DNA of 64,000 bases from Actinomadura sp. NBRC 104425 (GTDB taxonomy: Bacteria; Actinomycetota; Actinomycetes; Streptosporangiales; Streptosporangiaceae): contig NZ_BSTN01000007.1 of assembly GCF_030269545.1 (NCBI RefSeq), positions 186,001 through 250,000 on the forward strand, in the 5' to 3' direction. The notes under the pieces were generated by a model that had not been told where the DNA came from, searched no databases, and worked only from the letters and a program-made list of their open reading frames with translations. The stretch's first letter is position 1. Each line of letters opens with the position of its first letter. The position numbers and the translations under genes are program-made. Below, piece by piece: positions 34,951-42,373 of the stretch.

Positions 34951-35202
34951 TCAGGCCCCCTTCTTGCGCTTTCGTGCCCGTTGCGTGCCCGATCGCTTCC
35001 TGCCTGTCTTCTTGAGTTCGTCGCCGGCCATCTTGCTCAGCAGGTCCGCGGCGGATCGTCCCCACGACCGCTTGGGCGGCCGGACGGGCGCGGATGTCCC
35101 TGTGCGGTGCCGGGTTGGTGTCCCGGTGCGGGTCCCGGTTGCCGGGGGGAGCGTGGACGGCGCATCCACTCGGCGAAAGGTCAGGGACGGTGGGGCGATC
35201 AC
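34951..35202 (-). CDS. small Lys/Arg-rich protein coupled to an XRE regulator
   Basis: 83 residues. Its GTG at 35202 overlaps the TGA of the XRE-DUF5753 gene in the GTGA arrangement seen for real coupled genes in this window. The middle is Thr/Pro-rich and the C-terminus is strongly basic (GDELKKTGRKRSGTQRARKRKK). This position is usually taken by a DUF397 gene, but the sequence is not DUF397. It may bind nucleic acid or be a degenerate partner protein. Function unknown. Confidence 0.55.
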   Translation of the reverse strand: MIAPPSLTFRRVDAPSTLPPATGTRTGTPTRHRTGTSAPVRPPKRSWGRSAADLLSKMAGDELKKTGRKRSGTQRARKRKKGA

Positions 35203-36047
35203 ATGGTGTCCAGAAGTTCGTGCAGGAAGCGGCGGGACTCCTTCGGTGGCAGGGCCAGCGCCTGGACCTGTTGGAAGGCGGCGCTGTAACGGCCGACCTC
35301 TTCGGCCGACTCGATCGGATGGCCGCGGTCGAGCACCTCGGCGTAGGCGACCTTGGGGTCCTCGCCGTTGAACTCGAAGACCCGGAAGGGGAAGCCCATG
35401 GCCTGGTGGGGGCCGGCGGTGAACGGCAGCACCAGCAGGGTCACCGAGGGGCGGGCGGAGTCGTCGATCAGGCGTTCCAGCTGGGCGCGCATCACCTCCC
35501 CGGAGTCGACGCGGCGGCGCAGCGCGGCCTCGTCGAGGACCACGGTGAGTTCGGGCGGGTCCGCGCGGTCCAGGATGCGCTGGCGGTCCATGCACAGCTC
35601 GACGCGGCGGCGGACGACGTCCAAAGGAAGGTCGGTCCAGGACTGCAGGCAGCACCGGGCGTAGTCGGCGGTCTGCAGGAGGGGCGGCACCACGCCGTTC
35701 TCGTAGAGCCGGATCGCCACCGCCTCCTCCTCCAGGCTGAGCAGGGTCTCGGTGGCCTCGTCGAGCAGGTCGGCGTAGCCGGCCCACCAGCCCTTGACCC
35801 GTGCCTGGCGCACCATCTGGAGCAGTTCCTCGCGCCGGTCGCCGGTCACCCCGTACAGGTCGAGCAGCTCGCGGGCGTCCTGGATCCGCACGGCCACCTG
35901 GTTGTTCTCGATCCGGCTGATCTTGGCGGGCGAGCATTCCAGGTGGGCGGCGACGTCCTCCAGGGTTTTGCCGGACGCACCGCGCAGTCGGTGTAGCTCG
36001 GCGGCGAGCCGGCGACGCTGCATCACCGGACTCCTACCACGTGCCAT
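35199..36047 (-). CDS. XRE-family regulator with DUF5753 domain
   Basis: 282 residues: N-terminal HTH (about 12-68, LAAELHRLRGASGKTLEDVAAHLECSPAKISRIENNQV in pieces) and a C-terminal DUF5753 sensor-like domain (about 90-275, with the family W-W-A-x-Y-A-D-L, PPLLQTADYAR, LDEAALRRRV and LLVLPFTAGPH). AAGGAGAGGT precedes the ATG at 36047. Such proteins, abundant in actinomycetes, are usually paired with a DUF397 or small partner that they regulate or bind; here the coupled gene is the basic protein at 34951-35202. BldB/WhiJ-type developmental roles are known for relatives. Confidence 0.88.
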   Translation of the reverse strand: MARGRSPVMQRRRLAAELHRLRGASGKTLEDVAAHLECSPAKISRIENNQVAVRIQDARELLDLYGVTGDRREELLQMVRQARVKGWWAGYADLLDEATETLLSLEEEAVAIRLYENGVVPPLLQTADYARCCLQSWTDLPLDVVRRRVELCMDRQRILDRADPPELTVVLDEAALRRRVDSGEVMRAQLERLIDDSARPSVTLLVLPFTAGPHQAMGFPFRVFEFNGEDPKVAYAEVLDRGHPIESAEEVGRYSAAFQQVQALALPPKESRRFLHELLDTM

Positions 36048-36137
36048 ACCTCTCCTTGTAGATCGCAATTTTCATAGTGTAACCCGCCGTACCGCGACGA
36101 CCCGGCGGTCAGTATGACCGCGAGTAATGGAGGGTAC

Positions 36138-36374
36138 ATGTCCTCGCGGCAACACTCGCCTTACCCCCAGGGGCCGCGCCCGCCGCAGTCCAAGAGCGTC
36201 CTGGAGATCGTGGAACGGTCCGCTGCGCTGGCGGGGAGCCTGTTCATGGTGCTCGGCCTCACAGGCGCCGCGACCTGGGCCCTGATCGTCGCGCTCGCCT
36301 GTCTGCTGCCCGGCGTGGCGGTGCGGGTGAAGCGCGCGGTCTGGCCCGCTCCGCGGGGGCGTCACGGCAAGTGA
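36138..36374 (+). CDS. small membrane protein, 78 aa
   Basis: GGAGGGTAC lies directly before the ATG at 36138. A polar Pro/Gln/Ser N-terminus (MSSRQHSPYPQGPRPPQSK) is followed by a hydrophobic stretch LEIVERSAALAGSLFMVLGLTGAATWALIVALACLLPGV in pieces that make two membrane helices, and a basic C-terminus (KRAVWPAPRGRHGK). Function unknown. Divergent from the XRE-DUF5753 gene with a 90-base promoter region between them, which the regulator could control. Confidence 0.65.
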   Translation: MSSRQHSPYPQGPRPPQSKSVLEIVERSAALAGSLFMVLGLTGAATWALIVALACLLPGVAVRVKRAVWPAPRGRHGK

Positions 36375-36468
36375 GGCGGTCCGTCCGAGTTGCGGCGGCT
36401 TGCGGACGGCATTCATACTGCAAAATGCAGAACGAAAAATCCCCATCGAGTCCGGCGGGAGGATCTGC

Positions 36469-37311
36469 ATGGCGCGACACCTGCCCGACGTCCACCTCCG
36501 CAGGCGGCGGCTCGGCCATGCGCTGCGCGCGCTGCGACGGCAGGCCGCGCTCGATCTCGACGAGGCGGCGGGCTGCATCGGCTGGACGGGCAGGCGCCTC
36601 GGCAGCCTGGAGGCGGGCCTGGCGACCGTCCGGCGGGCCGACGTCAAGGAACTGCTCGCCCTGTACGGGGTCGCCGGCGGCGACGCGGGGCACGTGCTGG
36701 CGCTGCTGGACGGCACCGCCGGCTGGTGGGCGCCCTACTCCGACCTCGTGCACGACGACTTCGAGACGCTGCTCGTCCTGGAGGAGGGCGCCGACCGCAT
36801 GTCCACCCACCAGGCCGGCTTGATCCCCGGCATGCTGCAGACCCGCGACTACAGCTGGGAGCTGATCACCACCATGTCGGACCAGCCGCTCGACCGCATC
36901 GAACGGCTGGTGGAGTTGCGGCAGGCCCGCCGCCGGGCGCTCGACCGGCACCCGCGGCCGCGGATGACGGTGCTGATCGACGAGGCGGCGCTGCGCCGTC
37001 CCGTCGGCGGCCCCGAGGTGATGCGCGGGCAGTTCGAGCGTCTGGTCGCGGCGGCGCGGGAACCCGAGATGACCCTGCTGGTCCGGCCGCTGGACGCCGG
37101 GCCGCACCGGGCCGCCACTTTCACCTTCCATCTGTTCGAGTTCGCCGGGGACCGGCCGATCGTGCAGTCGGAATTGTTCGACCGCGTGGAGGTCGTACAC
37201 GCGGACCGGCAGATAGCGCTCTATCGCGAGGCGTTCGCGAAAGCGCTGGAGGGCGCCCTGTCGCCCGACGAGTCGGTGAGTTTCATCGCGGAACTGGCGG
37301 ACCGGTGCTGA
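36469..37311 (+). CDS. XRE-type regulator with DUF5753 domain, second copy
   Basis: 280 residues from the ATG at 36469, preceded by GGGAGGATCTGC; the longer frame to 36400 lacks such a site. N-terminal HTH-like region (about 12-65, RLGHALRALRRQAALDLDEAAG with a divergent recognition helix) and DUF5753 domain (about 85-275: WWAPYSDLVHDDFETLLVLEEGA, PGMLQTRDYSWELI, LIDEAALRRPVGG). Its natural partner is the convergent DUF397 gene at 37381-37575. The two XRE-DUF5753 genes of this region are clearly paralogous but strongly diverged. Confidence 0.85.
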   Translation: MARHLPDVHLRRRRLGHALRALRRQAALDLDEAAGCIGWTGRRLGSLEAGLATVRRADVKELLALYGVAGGDAGHVLALLDGTAGWWAPYSDLVHDDFETLLVLEEGADRMSTHQAGLIPGMLQTRDYSWELITTMSDQPLDRIERLVELRQARRRALDRHPRPRMTVLIDEAALRRPVGGPEVMRGQFERLVAAAREPEMTLLVRPLDAGPHRAATFTFHLFEFAGDRPIVQSELFDRVEVVHADRQIALYREAFAKALEGALSPDESVSFIAELADRC

Positions 37312-37333
37312 TGGTCGCCCCCCGGTCTGGACG

Positions 37334-37376
37334 CGGAGAGAGCGCCTTGGCAGCGGGGGCCAAGGCGCTCTCTCCG
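37334..37376. terminator. bidirectional terminator
   Basis: A perfect 17-bp stem (right arm CCAAGGCGCTCTCTCCG, loop CAGCGGGGG) between the convergent XRE and DUF397 genes, ending four bases before the DUF397 stop. Confidence 0.85.
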
Positions 37377-37380
37377 TCGT

Positions 37381-37575
37381 TCACTTGCTGCGCAGCTCCT
37401 CCAGCAGTGCCCGCGCCGCCGCCTTGCTCAGCCGCAGGACGCCGCCGTCGGGGCGCTTGGAGTCGCGGATCAGGACGTGGCCGGGCGTGCCGGCGAGCTC
37501 CACGCAGTTGCAGTTGGCAGCCCCCGACCGGGAGCTCTTCCGGAACACCGGCTGCATCGGTTCGGTGTCGTCCAT
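37381..37575 (-). CDS. DUF397 protein
   Basis: 64 residues with the full family pattern: FRKSSRSGAANCNCVELAG near residue 11, VLIRDSKRPDGGVL near 34 and a C-terminal helix LSKAAARALLEELRS. DUF397 proteins are small partners of XRE-DUF5753 regulators in actinomycetes (WhiJ-type systems), thought to relieve repression, and this one faces such a regulator tail to tail. The ATG is at 37575. Confidence 0.93.
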   Translation of the reverse strand: MDDTEPMQPVFRKSSRSGAANCNCVELAGTPGHVLIRDSKRPDGGVLRLSKAAARALLEELRSK

Positions 37576-37711
37576 GGCCTTCCTCCAGCCCGCGGAAATC
37601 GCTGTCTTTCCGATGGCCAGAGCGTCCAGGGCGATACCGGGCGGGCGGCCGGGGCGCCGACCGGGATCGCAACGGGGAATTCCACTTCACCGACACAGAA
37701 AGGACCGAGCA

Positions 37712-38701
37712 ATGGTCGACAGTCTCGCCGTTCCGGATCCGGCGGCCGCGCTTTCAGTCCCGGCGGCGGTGCGGTTCCAGCTGTTCGGGACGGTCGGTGT
37801 CCTGCGTGACGGCCGGCCGCTGGACGTGGGGCCTCGCCAGGCGCGCTGCCTGCTGGCGATGCTCCTGCTCGCGAAGGGCTGGGTCTCCCGCGACGAGCTC
37901 ATGGGCGCGCTGTGGGACGACCCGTCCGACACCGCTCGCGAGGACTTCTACAAGCTCGTCGGCAAGCTCAAGAAGGTGCTCGCCCAGGCCGGGCTGCCGG
38001 GCGCACTTGAGTCGCGGGACGGCCTGTACCGGCTGCGCACGCCCGCGGGGTCGGTCGACGTCGAGCGGTTCCGCGCCCTGGTGAACGGGGCCGCGCGGGC
38101 CGACGACCGCCGGGCCGCCGAACTGCTGGAGGAGGCGCTGCGGATCGCTTCTGCGGAGCCGATGGCCGATCTCGTCGGCCTGCGGGTGGACGCCAGGCGG
38201 CAGTCTCTGGTCGAGGAGCGCAAACAGGCCCGGGTCGAACTGGAGCGGGTCTCTCTGCGCCTGGGACGGCACCATGCCCGCATCCCCCACTTGAAGGCCG
38301 AGTTCGCGCGGGACCCGGGGGACGAGACCGTCGCCGGGCTGCTGATGGCCGCGTTGTACCTGGCCGGCCGCCAGAAGGAGGCCGTCGAGGTCTACCACCG
38401 GGTCAGGGAGTACATCCGGGAGACCGCCGGGCTGGACGTCGGCCCCGATCTGGCCCATCTGTACCAGCAGATGATCAGCAGCGATCCGCGGTTGCACATC
38501 GTGGGGAGCGCGCGCGAGCGGTCCGCCTCCCCGCCCGGGGACACGCCCGGGGAGAAGGCCGAGGAGACGTCCGAAAAGGAACCCGAGGAGGAGCAGGCCC
38601 CCGAGACCCCGCACATCCACAACGAGTTCCACGAAAAGGTCGATGCGCGCGGCGCCACCTTCGGCGTCGTGCAGAACTACCACGGGAGGAGGCGGCGGTG
38701 A
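37712..38701 (+). CDS. SARP/BTAD-type DNA-binding protein with C-terminal ATFG motif
   Basis: 329 residues. An OmpR-like winged helix (about 25-100; DGRPLDVGPRQARCLLAMLL and WVSRDELMGALWDD) and the bacterial transcriptional activation domain of helical repeats (about 110-260; ETVAGLLMAALYLAGRQKEAVEVYHRVREYI in pieces) are typical of SARP/AfsR-family activators, without the NB-ARC of AfsR. An acidic linker (about 270-300) leads to the tail motif N304-x-F-H-E-x-V-D-A-x-G-A-T-F-G318 followed by VVQNYHG and RRRR. AAAGGA precedes the ATG at 37712. First gene of the operon; may activate its own operon or respond to the NTPase. The tail motif recurs in two other operon proteins. Confidence 0.8.
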   Translation: MVDSLAVPDPAAALSVPAAVRFQLFGTVGVLRDGRPLDVGPRQARCLLAMLLLAKGWVSRDELMGALWDDPSDTAREDFYKLVGKLKKVLAQAGLPGALESRDGLYRLRTPAGSVDVERFRALVNGAARADDRRAAELLEEALRIASAEPMADLVGLRVDARRQSLVEERKQARVELERVSLRLGRHHARIPHLKAEFARDPGDETVAGLLMAALYLAGRQKEAVEVYHRVREYIRETAGLDVGPDLAHLYQQMISSDPRLHIVGSARERSASPPGDTPGEKAEETSEKEPEEEQAPETPHIHNEFHEKVDARGATFGVVQNYHGRRRR

Positions 38702-38942
38702 CCGTGGTAGTCGGGCGGCGGGATGCCGAAGGGGGCGAGCGGGCCGACGGGGATGTGCGGGCCGTGGTGTGCGAGGTCGTGGTGGGTGTGGGTGGCGGCT
38801 GCGGTGTCGTGCAGCACTACGACGGGAGGACGCGGGGGTGAACCGTGGTCGAACGGGAGGATGCCGAGGCGGTCGAGGGGGCCGACGAGGACGTGCAAAC
38901 CGTGGCGGGCGAGGCCGTGGCGGGCGAGGACGCGGCGGGCGA
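38650..38942 (+). repeat. tandem duplication of about 140 bp across a gene junction
   Basis: Positions from about 38663 repeat from 38803, offset 138-140. The unit contains the 3' end of the SARP gene, the junction and the 5' end of the NTPase gene. Shared landmarks: GTCGTGCAG at 38666 and 38806, CGGGAGGA at 38683 and 38823, GATGCCGA at 38722 and 38860, GGGCCGACG at 38741 and 38879. The copies have diverged to roughly 75% identity. Confidence 0.8.
38698..38841 (+). CDS. 47-aa fusion ORF created by the tandem duplication
   Basis: A GTG at 38698 overlaps the SARP stop in the usual GTGA manner, and the frame ends at 38841, just before the NTPase start. Its first half matches the N-terminus of the NTPase (GRRDAEGGERADGDV against EREDAEAVEGADEDV) and its last part matches the SARP C-terminus (CGVVQHYDGRTRG against FGVVQNYHGRRRR). 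It is therefore a by-product of the duplication. It may be translated because it keeps the coupling signals, but the ATFG part of the motif is degraded to GGCG. Whether the peptide has a role is unknown. Confidence 0.5.
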   Translation: MTVVVGRRDAEGGERADGDVRAVVCEVVVGVGGGCGVVQHYDGRTRG

Positions 38943-41088
38943 GGACGCGGCGGGCGAGGACGCGGCGGGCGAGGACGCGGCGAGCGCGGGCGGCGGCCAC
39001 GACGACGGCGAGGGCGACGGCACACGGCAAGACGGGGACGACGCCTCCGCCGAGCCGTCCGCGGGCCAGGCGGTCACTCTCATCCTCAACGCCTTCCACG
39101 ACGCGGTCACCGCGGACGGTGCGACTTTCGGTGTCACCGCGCACGGAGCGTCCACGCCCAGGGGCACCGGCGATGCACCGGAGACCGGTCGCCTCGACTC
39201 GGCCGTCGTCTCCACGACCGTGGAGCGGTATGTCAGGCCCGCACCGTACGCCGACGCGCTGCGGGCACTGGCCGAGGACCGGGTCGTGGTGCTCGCCGGG
39301 CCGCGCGGCTGCGGTAAGCGGACCGGCGCGATCGCGCTGCTGCGCGACGTGCTGCCGGCCGACGCCCCGATCGTCTCGCTGTCCCCGACCGCGACGCTCG
39401 AAGAACTCGCCGGCAAGTCGGCCCGGAAGAAGGGCGGTGGCGGCGGCCGCGGCTTGGTCGTCTTCGACCGGCTCACCTTCGAGCAGGGCCGGGAGGCCGA
39501 CCACCGGTGGGAGGTGCTCTGCGGCAAGGTCCGGGAGGCGGGCGACCACCTCGTCATCACGACCTGGGAGCAGGACCGGAGGGTCGGCGAGGCCGTCCGG
39601 CGCATCGTCTGGGAACGCCCCGACCCCGCGCGGGCGCTGCGCGCCCACCTGGACGGCGCCGCCACCGACGAGGTGATCGCGGAGATCGTGGCGGCGCTGC
39701 CCGCCGACCACGCCATGTCCGACCTGGTCGCGGTGGCACGGCGGGTCGCCGTGGACCGGGCGTCGCCGCGGGACGCGGTAGCGGCGGTCTTCGACCAGTC
39801 GGAGCGGCGCGCCGTCGAGGAGTGGTTCGACGGCGCTCCCACCCTGGAGGAGATCCTCGATATCACCACGCTGGCGTTCGCCTCGCAGCTCGGAGTGCGC
39901 GACTTCGAGGGCGAGCGGGCCCGGCTGCAGGACTTGCTCGCCGCGACCCGGCCGCGGCACTACCCGCAGGAGCCGGCCGGTGTCCAGGACGGCGGCGCCG
40001 CGGCCGAGCCGCCGCCCGCGGTGCCCGCCGTCCGGAGCCGTGGCGACCGGCTGCTCAAGCACGCCCTCATAAAGAAGGTCGACGTGGTGGACGGTGTGCG
40101 GCGCAAGTCCGTCGCGTTCCGCGAGCAGGGGTACCGCCGCCTGGTCTTGGAGCGGCTGTCCGACGAGTGCGGCGTCGAGTTCTGGGACGCGGTGCGGTTG
40201 TGGCTGCACCAGGCGGTGAAGGACGACGCCTGGCGGTTGCGCATCGCGTCCGGGCTGGCCCTGCTGGCGCACTCGCATTTCGACGAGGTCGAGCAGTCCT
40301 ACCTCGACCCCTGGTCGTCCGGGAGGGCGGGCGTCAAGGGCCGGGACGCGGCCGCCGCCACGCTCTGGTTCATGTGCCTCGACGAGGAGCTGCGGCCGAT
40401 CGCGCTGCGCACGGCGGTGCGCTGGGCGTCCTACGGGTCCCGCGAGGCGCGGCGTACCGCGATCGTCGCGTTCGTCGGCGAGCTGGGCATGCGCTACCCG
40501 ACGGAGGCGTCCCGGCGATTGTGGCAGCTCGTCGAACAGCCCGGCGACCTCAGCGCGCTGGCCGCCGATGCGTTCGGCGACCTGTTCGCCGGCCTGGTCG
40601 CCAGGGACGGCGGGCGGCAGGTCGTCAACCGGCTCAGCGGGCGGGTCGACGGCCGGGGCGACACCCGCAAGGACCGCCGCCGGACGTACCTGCGGGCCGC
40701 GCTCGCCGTCGTGTCGGCGCGCGATCCGGGCACCGGGCGGCCCGCGATCGTCAGGTACATCCGGGACCGGCCGGAGGAGACCCCGGTCGTGGCCCGCATG
40801 TGGGCGGCGCTGCTGCGGCACCGGCCCGTCCGCGCCCGGGCGCTGACCGCCCTGCACGACGGCCTGGACGCGCTGGAGCCGCTCGCCTCCTCGGCGGCGG
40901 AGGCGTCCGGCCTCGCCCGGTGCCTGGGGGTCGGGCTGCGTGCGGCGCTGCCGGAGCCGGAGCGCGCGGCGCTGGCCCGCGACCTGGCCAGGCGCGTCCG
41001 CAACCGCGGGCGCGTGAACCGTTCGGCCGCGCTCGTCCAGATTCTGATCAGGACGTTGGACCGGACGCGGCCCGGAAGAAAGGAATGA
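38845..41088 (+). CDS. NTPase with helical-repeat C-terminus and N-terminal ATFG motif
   Basis: 747 residues. An acidic start with five GEDAA-type repeats (about 26-46) precedes the motif N82-A-F-H-D-A-V-T-A-D-G-A-T-F-G96. The P-loop is AGPRGCGKRTGA (151-162), with R where S/T normally follows the Lys, and Walker B LVVFD (204-208). The C-terminal half (about 380-740) is alpha-helical with HEAT-like repeats (VRWASYGSREARRTAIVAFVGE, RPVRARALTALHDGLDALEP). It resembles the NTPase hubs of bacterial conflict systems (STAND-like), though the class is not certain. The divergent P-loop may mean altered nucleotide use. GTG at 38845 follows GGGGGTGAACC. Operon position between SARP and SPFH-like genes. 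Confidence 0.75.
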   Translation: MVEREDAEAVEGADEDVQTVAGEAVAGEDAAGEDAAGEDAAGEDAASAGGGHDDGEGDGTRQDGDDASAEPSAGQAVTLILNAFHDAVTADGATFGVTAHGASTPRGTGDAPETGRLDSAVVSTTVERYVRPAPYADALRALAEDRVVVLAGPRGCGKRTGAIALLRDVLPADAPIVSLSPTATLEELAGKSARKKGGGGGRGLVVFDRLTFEQGREADHRWEVLCGKVREAGDHLVITTWEQDRRVGEAVRRIVWERPDPARALRAHLDGAATDEVIAEIVAALPADHAMSDLVAVARRVAVDRASPRDAVAAVFDQSERRAVEEWFDGAPTLEEILDITTLAFASQLGVRDFEGERARLQDLLAATRPRHYPQEPAGVQDGGAAAEPPPAVPAVRSRGDRLLKHALIKKVDVVDGVRRKSVAFREQGYRRLVLERLSDECGVEFWDAVRLWLHQAVKDDAWRLRIASGLALLAHSHFDEVEQSYLDPWSSGRAGVKGRDAAAATLWFMCLDEELRPIALRTAVRWASYGSREARRTAIVAFVGELGMRYPTEASRRLWQLVEQPGDLSALAADAFGDLFAGLVARDGGRQVVNRLSGRVDGRGDTRKDRRRTYLRAALAVVSARDPGTGRPAIVRYIRDRPEETPVVARMWAALLRHRPVRARALTALHDGLDALEPLASSAAEASGLARCLGVGLRAALPEPERAALARDLARRVRNRGRVNRSAALVQILIRTLDRTRPGRKE

Positions 41089-41089
41089 C

Positions 41090-42373
41090 ATGCCCACGCC
41101 CTATCCGATCGTCGAGTCCAAGCCCCTGCCGCCGGTGGGCAGGTCCGGCTGGTTCGGGCTGGGAGAAAGAAGGCGGGACTGGGCGGACCTGCCGGCGCCG
41201 AAGGCCGACCACGCGTACGTCTACCTGGTCGACGGCAGGCACGTCGTCGACCACGGGCGCCTCGGGCCGGGAGACGACATCGTGGTGCGCGCCACCCACG
41301 TCAGCGTCGTCGACCTGACCGTCAACCGCGGGGTCTCGGTGGAGCTGGCCATCCCGTCGGCCGACGCCAAGCAGTTCACCGTCCGCGCCCACTTCCAGTG
41401 CACGGTGCTGGAGCCCGACAAGGTCGTCAAATGCGGGCAGGGCGACGCGACCACGGTCCTGCTCGACTACCTGCGCGGATACCAGAAGCTGTTCCAGCTC
41501 GGCCTGCCGTACAAGATCTCCGACGTCGACAAGGTCTCGCTGATCGTGCAGACCCAGGTGGAGTCCTACAACAAGCACGTCCCGCCGGAGGTGCCCGGGA
41601 TGCGGGTGGTGTACGTCAGCACGCAGGTGCTCACCCCCGGCGAGCTGGTCGACTACTACGACAGCCGGTTCAGAAACGAGCAGCAGTTCCTCACCGACGT
41701 CGCGCGCACCCGGCAGCAGATGCAGCTCGAACAGCTCGAGGCCGCCCGCGTAAGGGAGCAGGAGCTGCAGGCCAAGAGCCACGAGCTGAGGCTGGCCGAA
41801 CAGCAGCACAGCATCGACATGACGCGCCAGCGCAGCCGGCACCGGCTGGCCGAGGAGGACAACCGGTTCGCCGCCGGGCAGGCCCGGATGCTCACCGAGG
41901 CGATCGGCCGCGACCCGCAGACGGCGGCCTACTACGCCCTGCAGAAGGGCGAGGGCTCGGCGGAGCAGATCACCGCCGCGCTCCAGCAGGGCCAGGCCGA
42001 TGCCGAGGCCCGCCGGCGCGAGCTGGAGGACAGGGAGTTCGCCCTGCGCAAGGCCGACCGGGAACGCGCGTGGGCCGTCGAGGACCGCGACGTCGCCTGG
42101 CAGCGCGAGCAGCAGGAGCGGGCGCTGAGGGAACCCTTCAGCCTGGTGAAGGAACTGGCCAAGCGCGGGCATCTCGATGAGGTCGGCTACGACGAGGTCT
42201 GCCGCCTCATGGTGCAGCTGATCACGACGTATAGGGGCGAGCTGGACACCGCCGCCGGGCCCAGACCCGGACTGGACGCCGCCGCCGAGCCCAGACCCGA
42301 ACTCGACGCCGCCGCCGAGCCCGGGTCCGAGCTGCCCGAGGCCGACGACTTCTTCTCCGAGGACGAGGACTGA
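41090..42373 (+). CDS. SPFH/band-7-like coiled-coil protein
   Basis: 427 residues. The N-terminal 200 residues resemble an SPFH domain (DDIVVRATHVSVVDLTVNRG, then VELAIPSADAKQFTVRAHF and TVLEPDKVVKCG), the middle (about 205-360) is a long charged coiled coil (QQMQLEQLEAARVREQELQAK), and the end is acidic with three copies of LD(A/T)AA-(E/G)-P-R-P (about 382-412) and a DDFFSEDED tail. No transmembrane helix is seen, so membrane contact would be through the next protein. AAAGGA precedes the ATG at 41090, one base after the NTPase stop. SPFH proteins form oligomeric membrane scaffolds; a platform role for the operon's NTPase is inferred. The SPFH call is by pattern and moderately secure. Confidence 0.65.
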   Translation: MPTPYPIVESKPLPPVGRSGWFGLGERRRDWADLPAPKADHAYVYLVDGRHVVDHGRLGPGDDIVVRATHVSVVDLTVNRGVSVELAIPSADAKQFTVRAHFQCTVLEPDKVVKCGQGDATTVLLDYLRGYQKLFQLGLPYKISDVDKVSLIVQTQVESYNKHVPPEVPGMRVVYVSTQVLTPGELVDYYDSRFRNEQQFLTDVARTRQQMQLEQLEAARVREQELQAKSHELRLAEQQHSIDMTRQRSRHRLAEEDNRFAAGQARMLTEAIGRDPQTAAYYALQKGEGSAEQITAALQQGQADAEARRRELEDREFALRKADRERAWAVEDRDVAWQREQQERALREPFSLVKELAKRGHLDEVGYDEVCRLMVQLITTYRGELDTAAGPRPGLDAAAEPRPELDAAAEPGSELPEADDFFSEDED

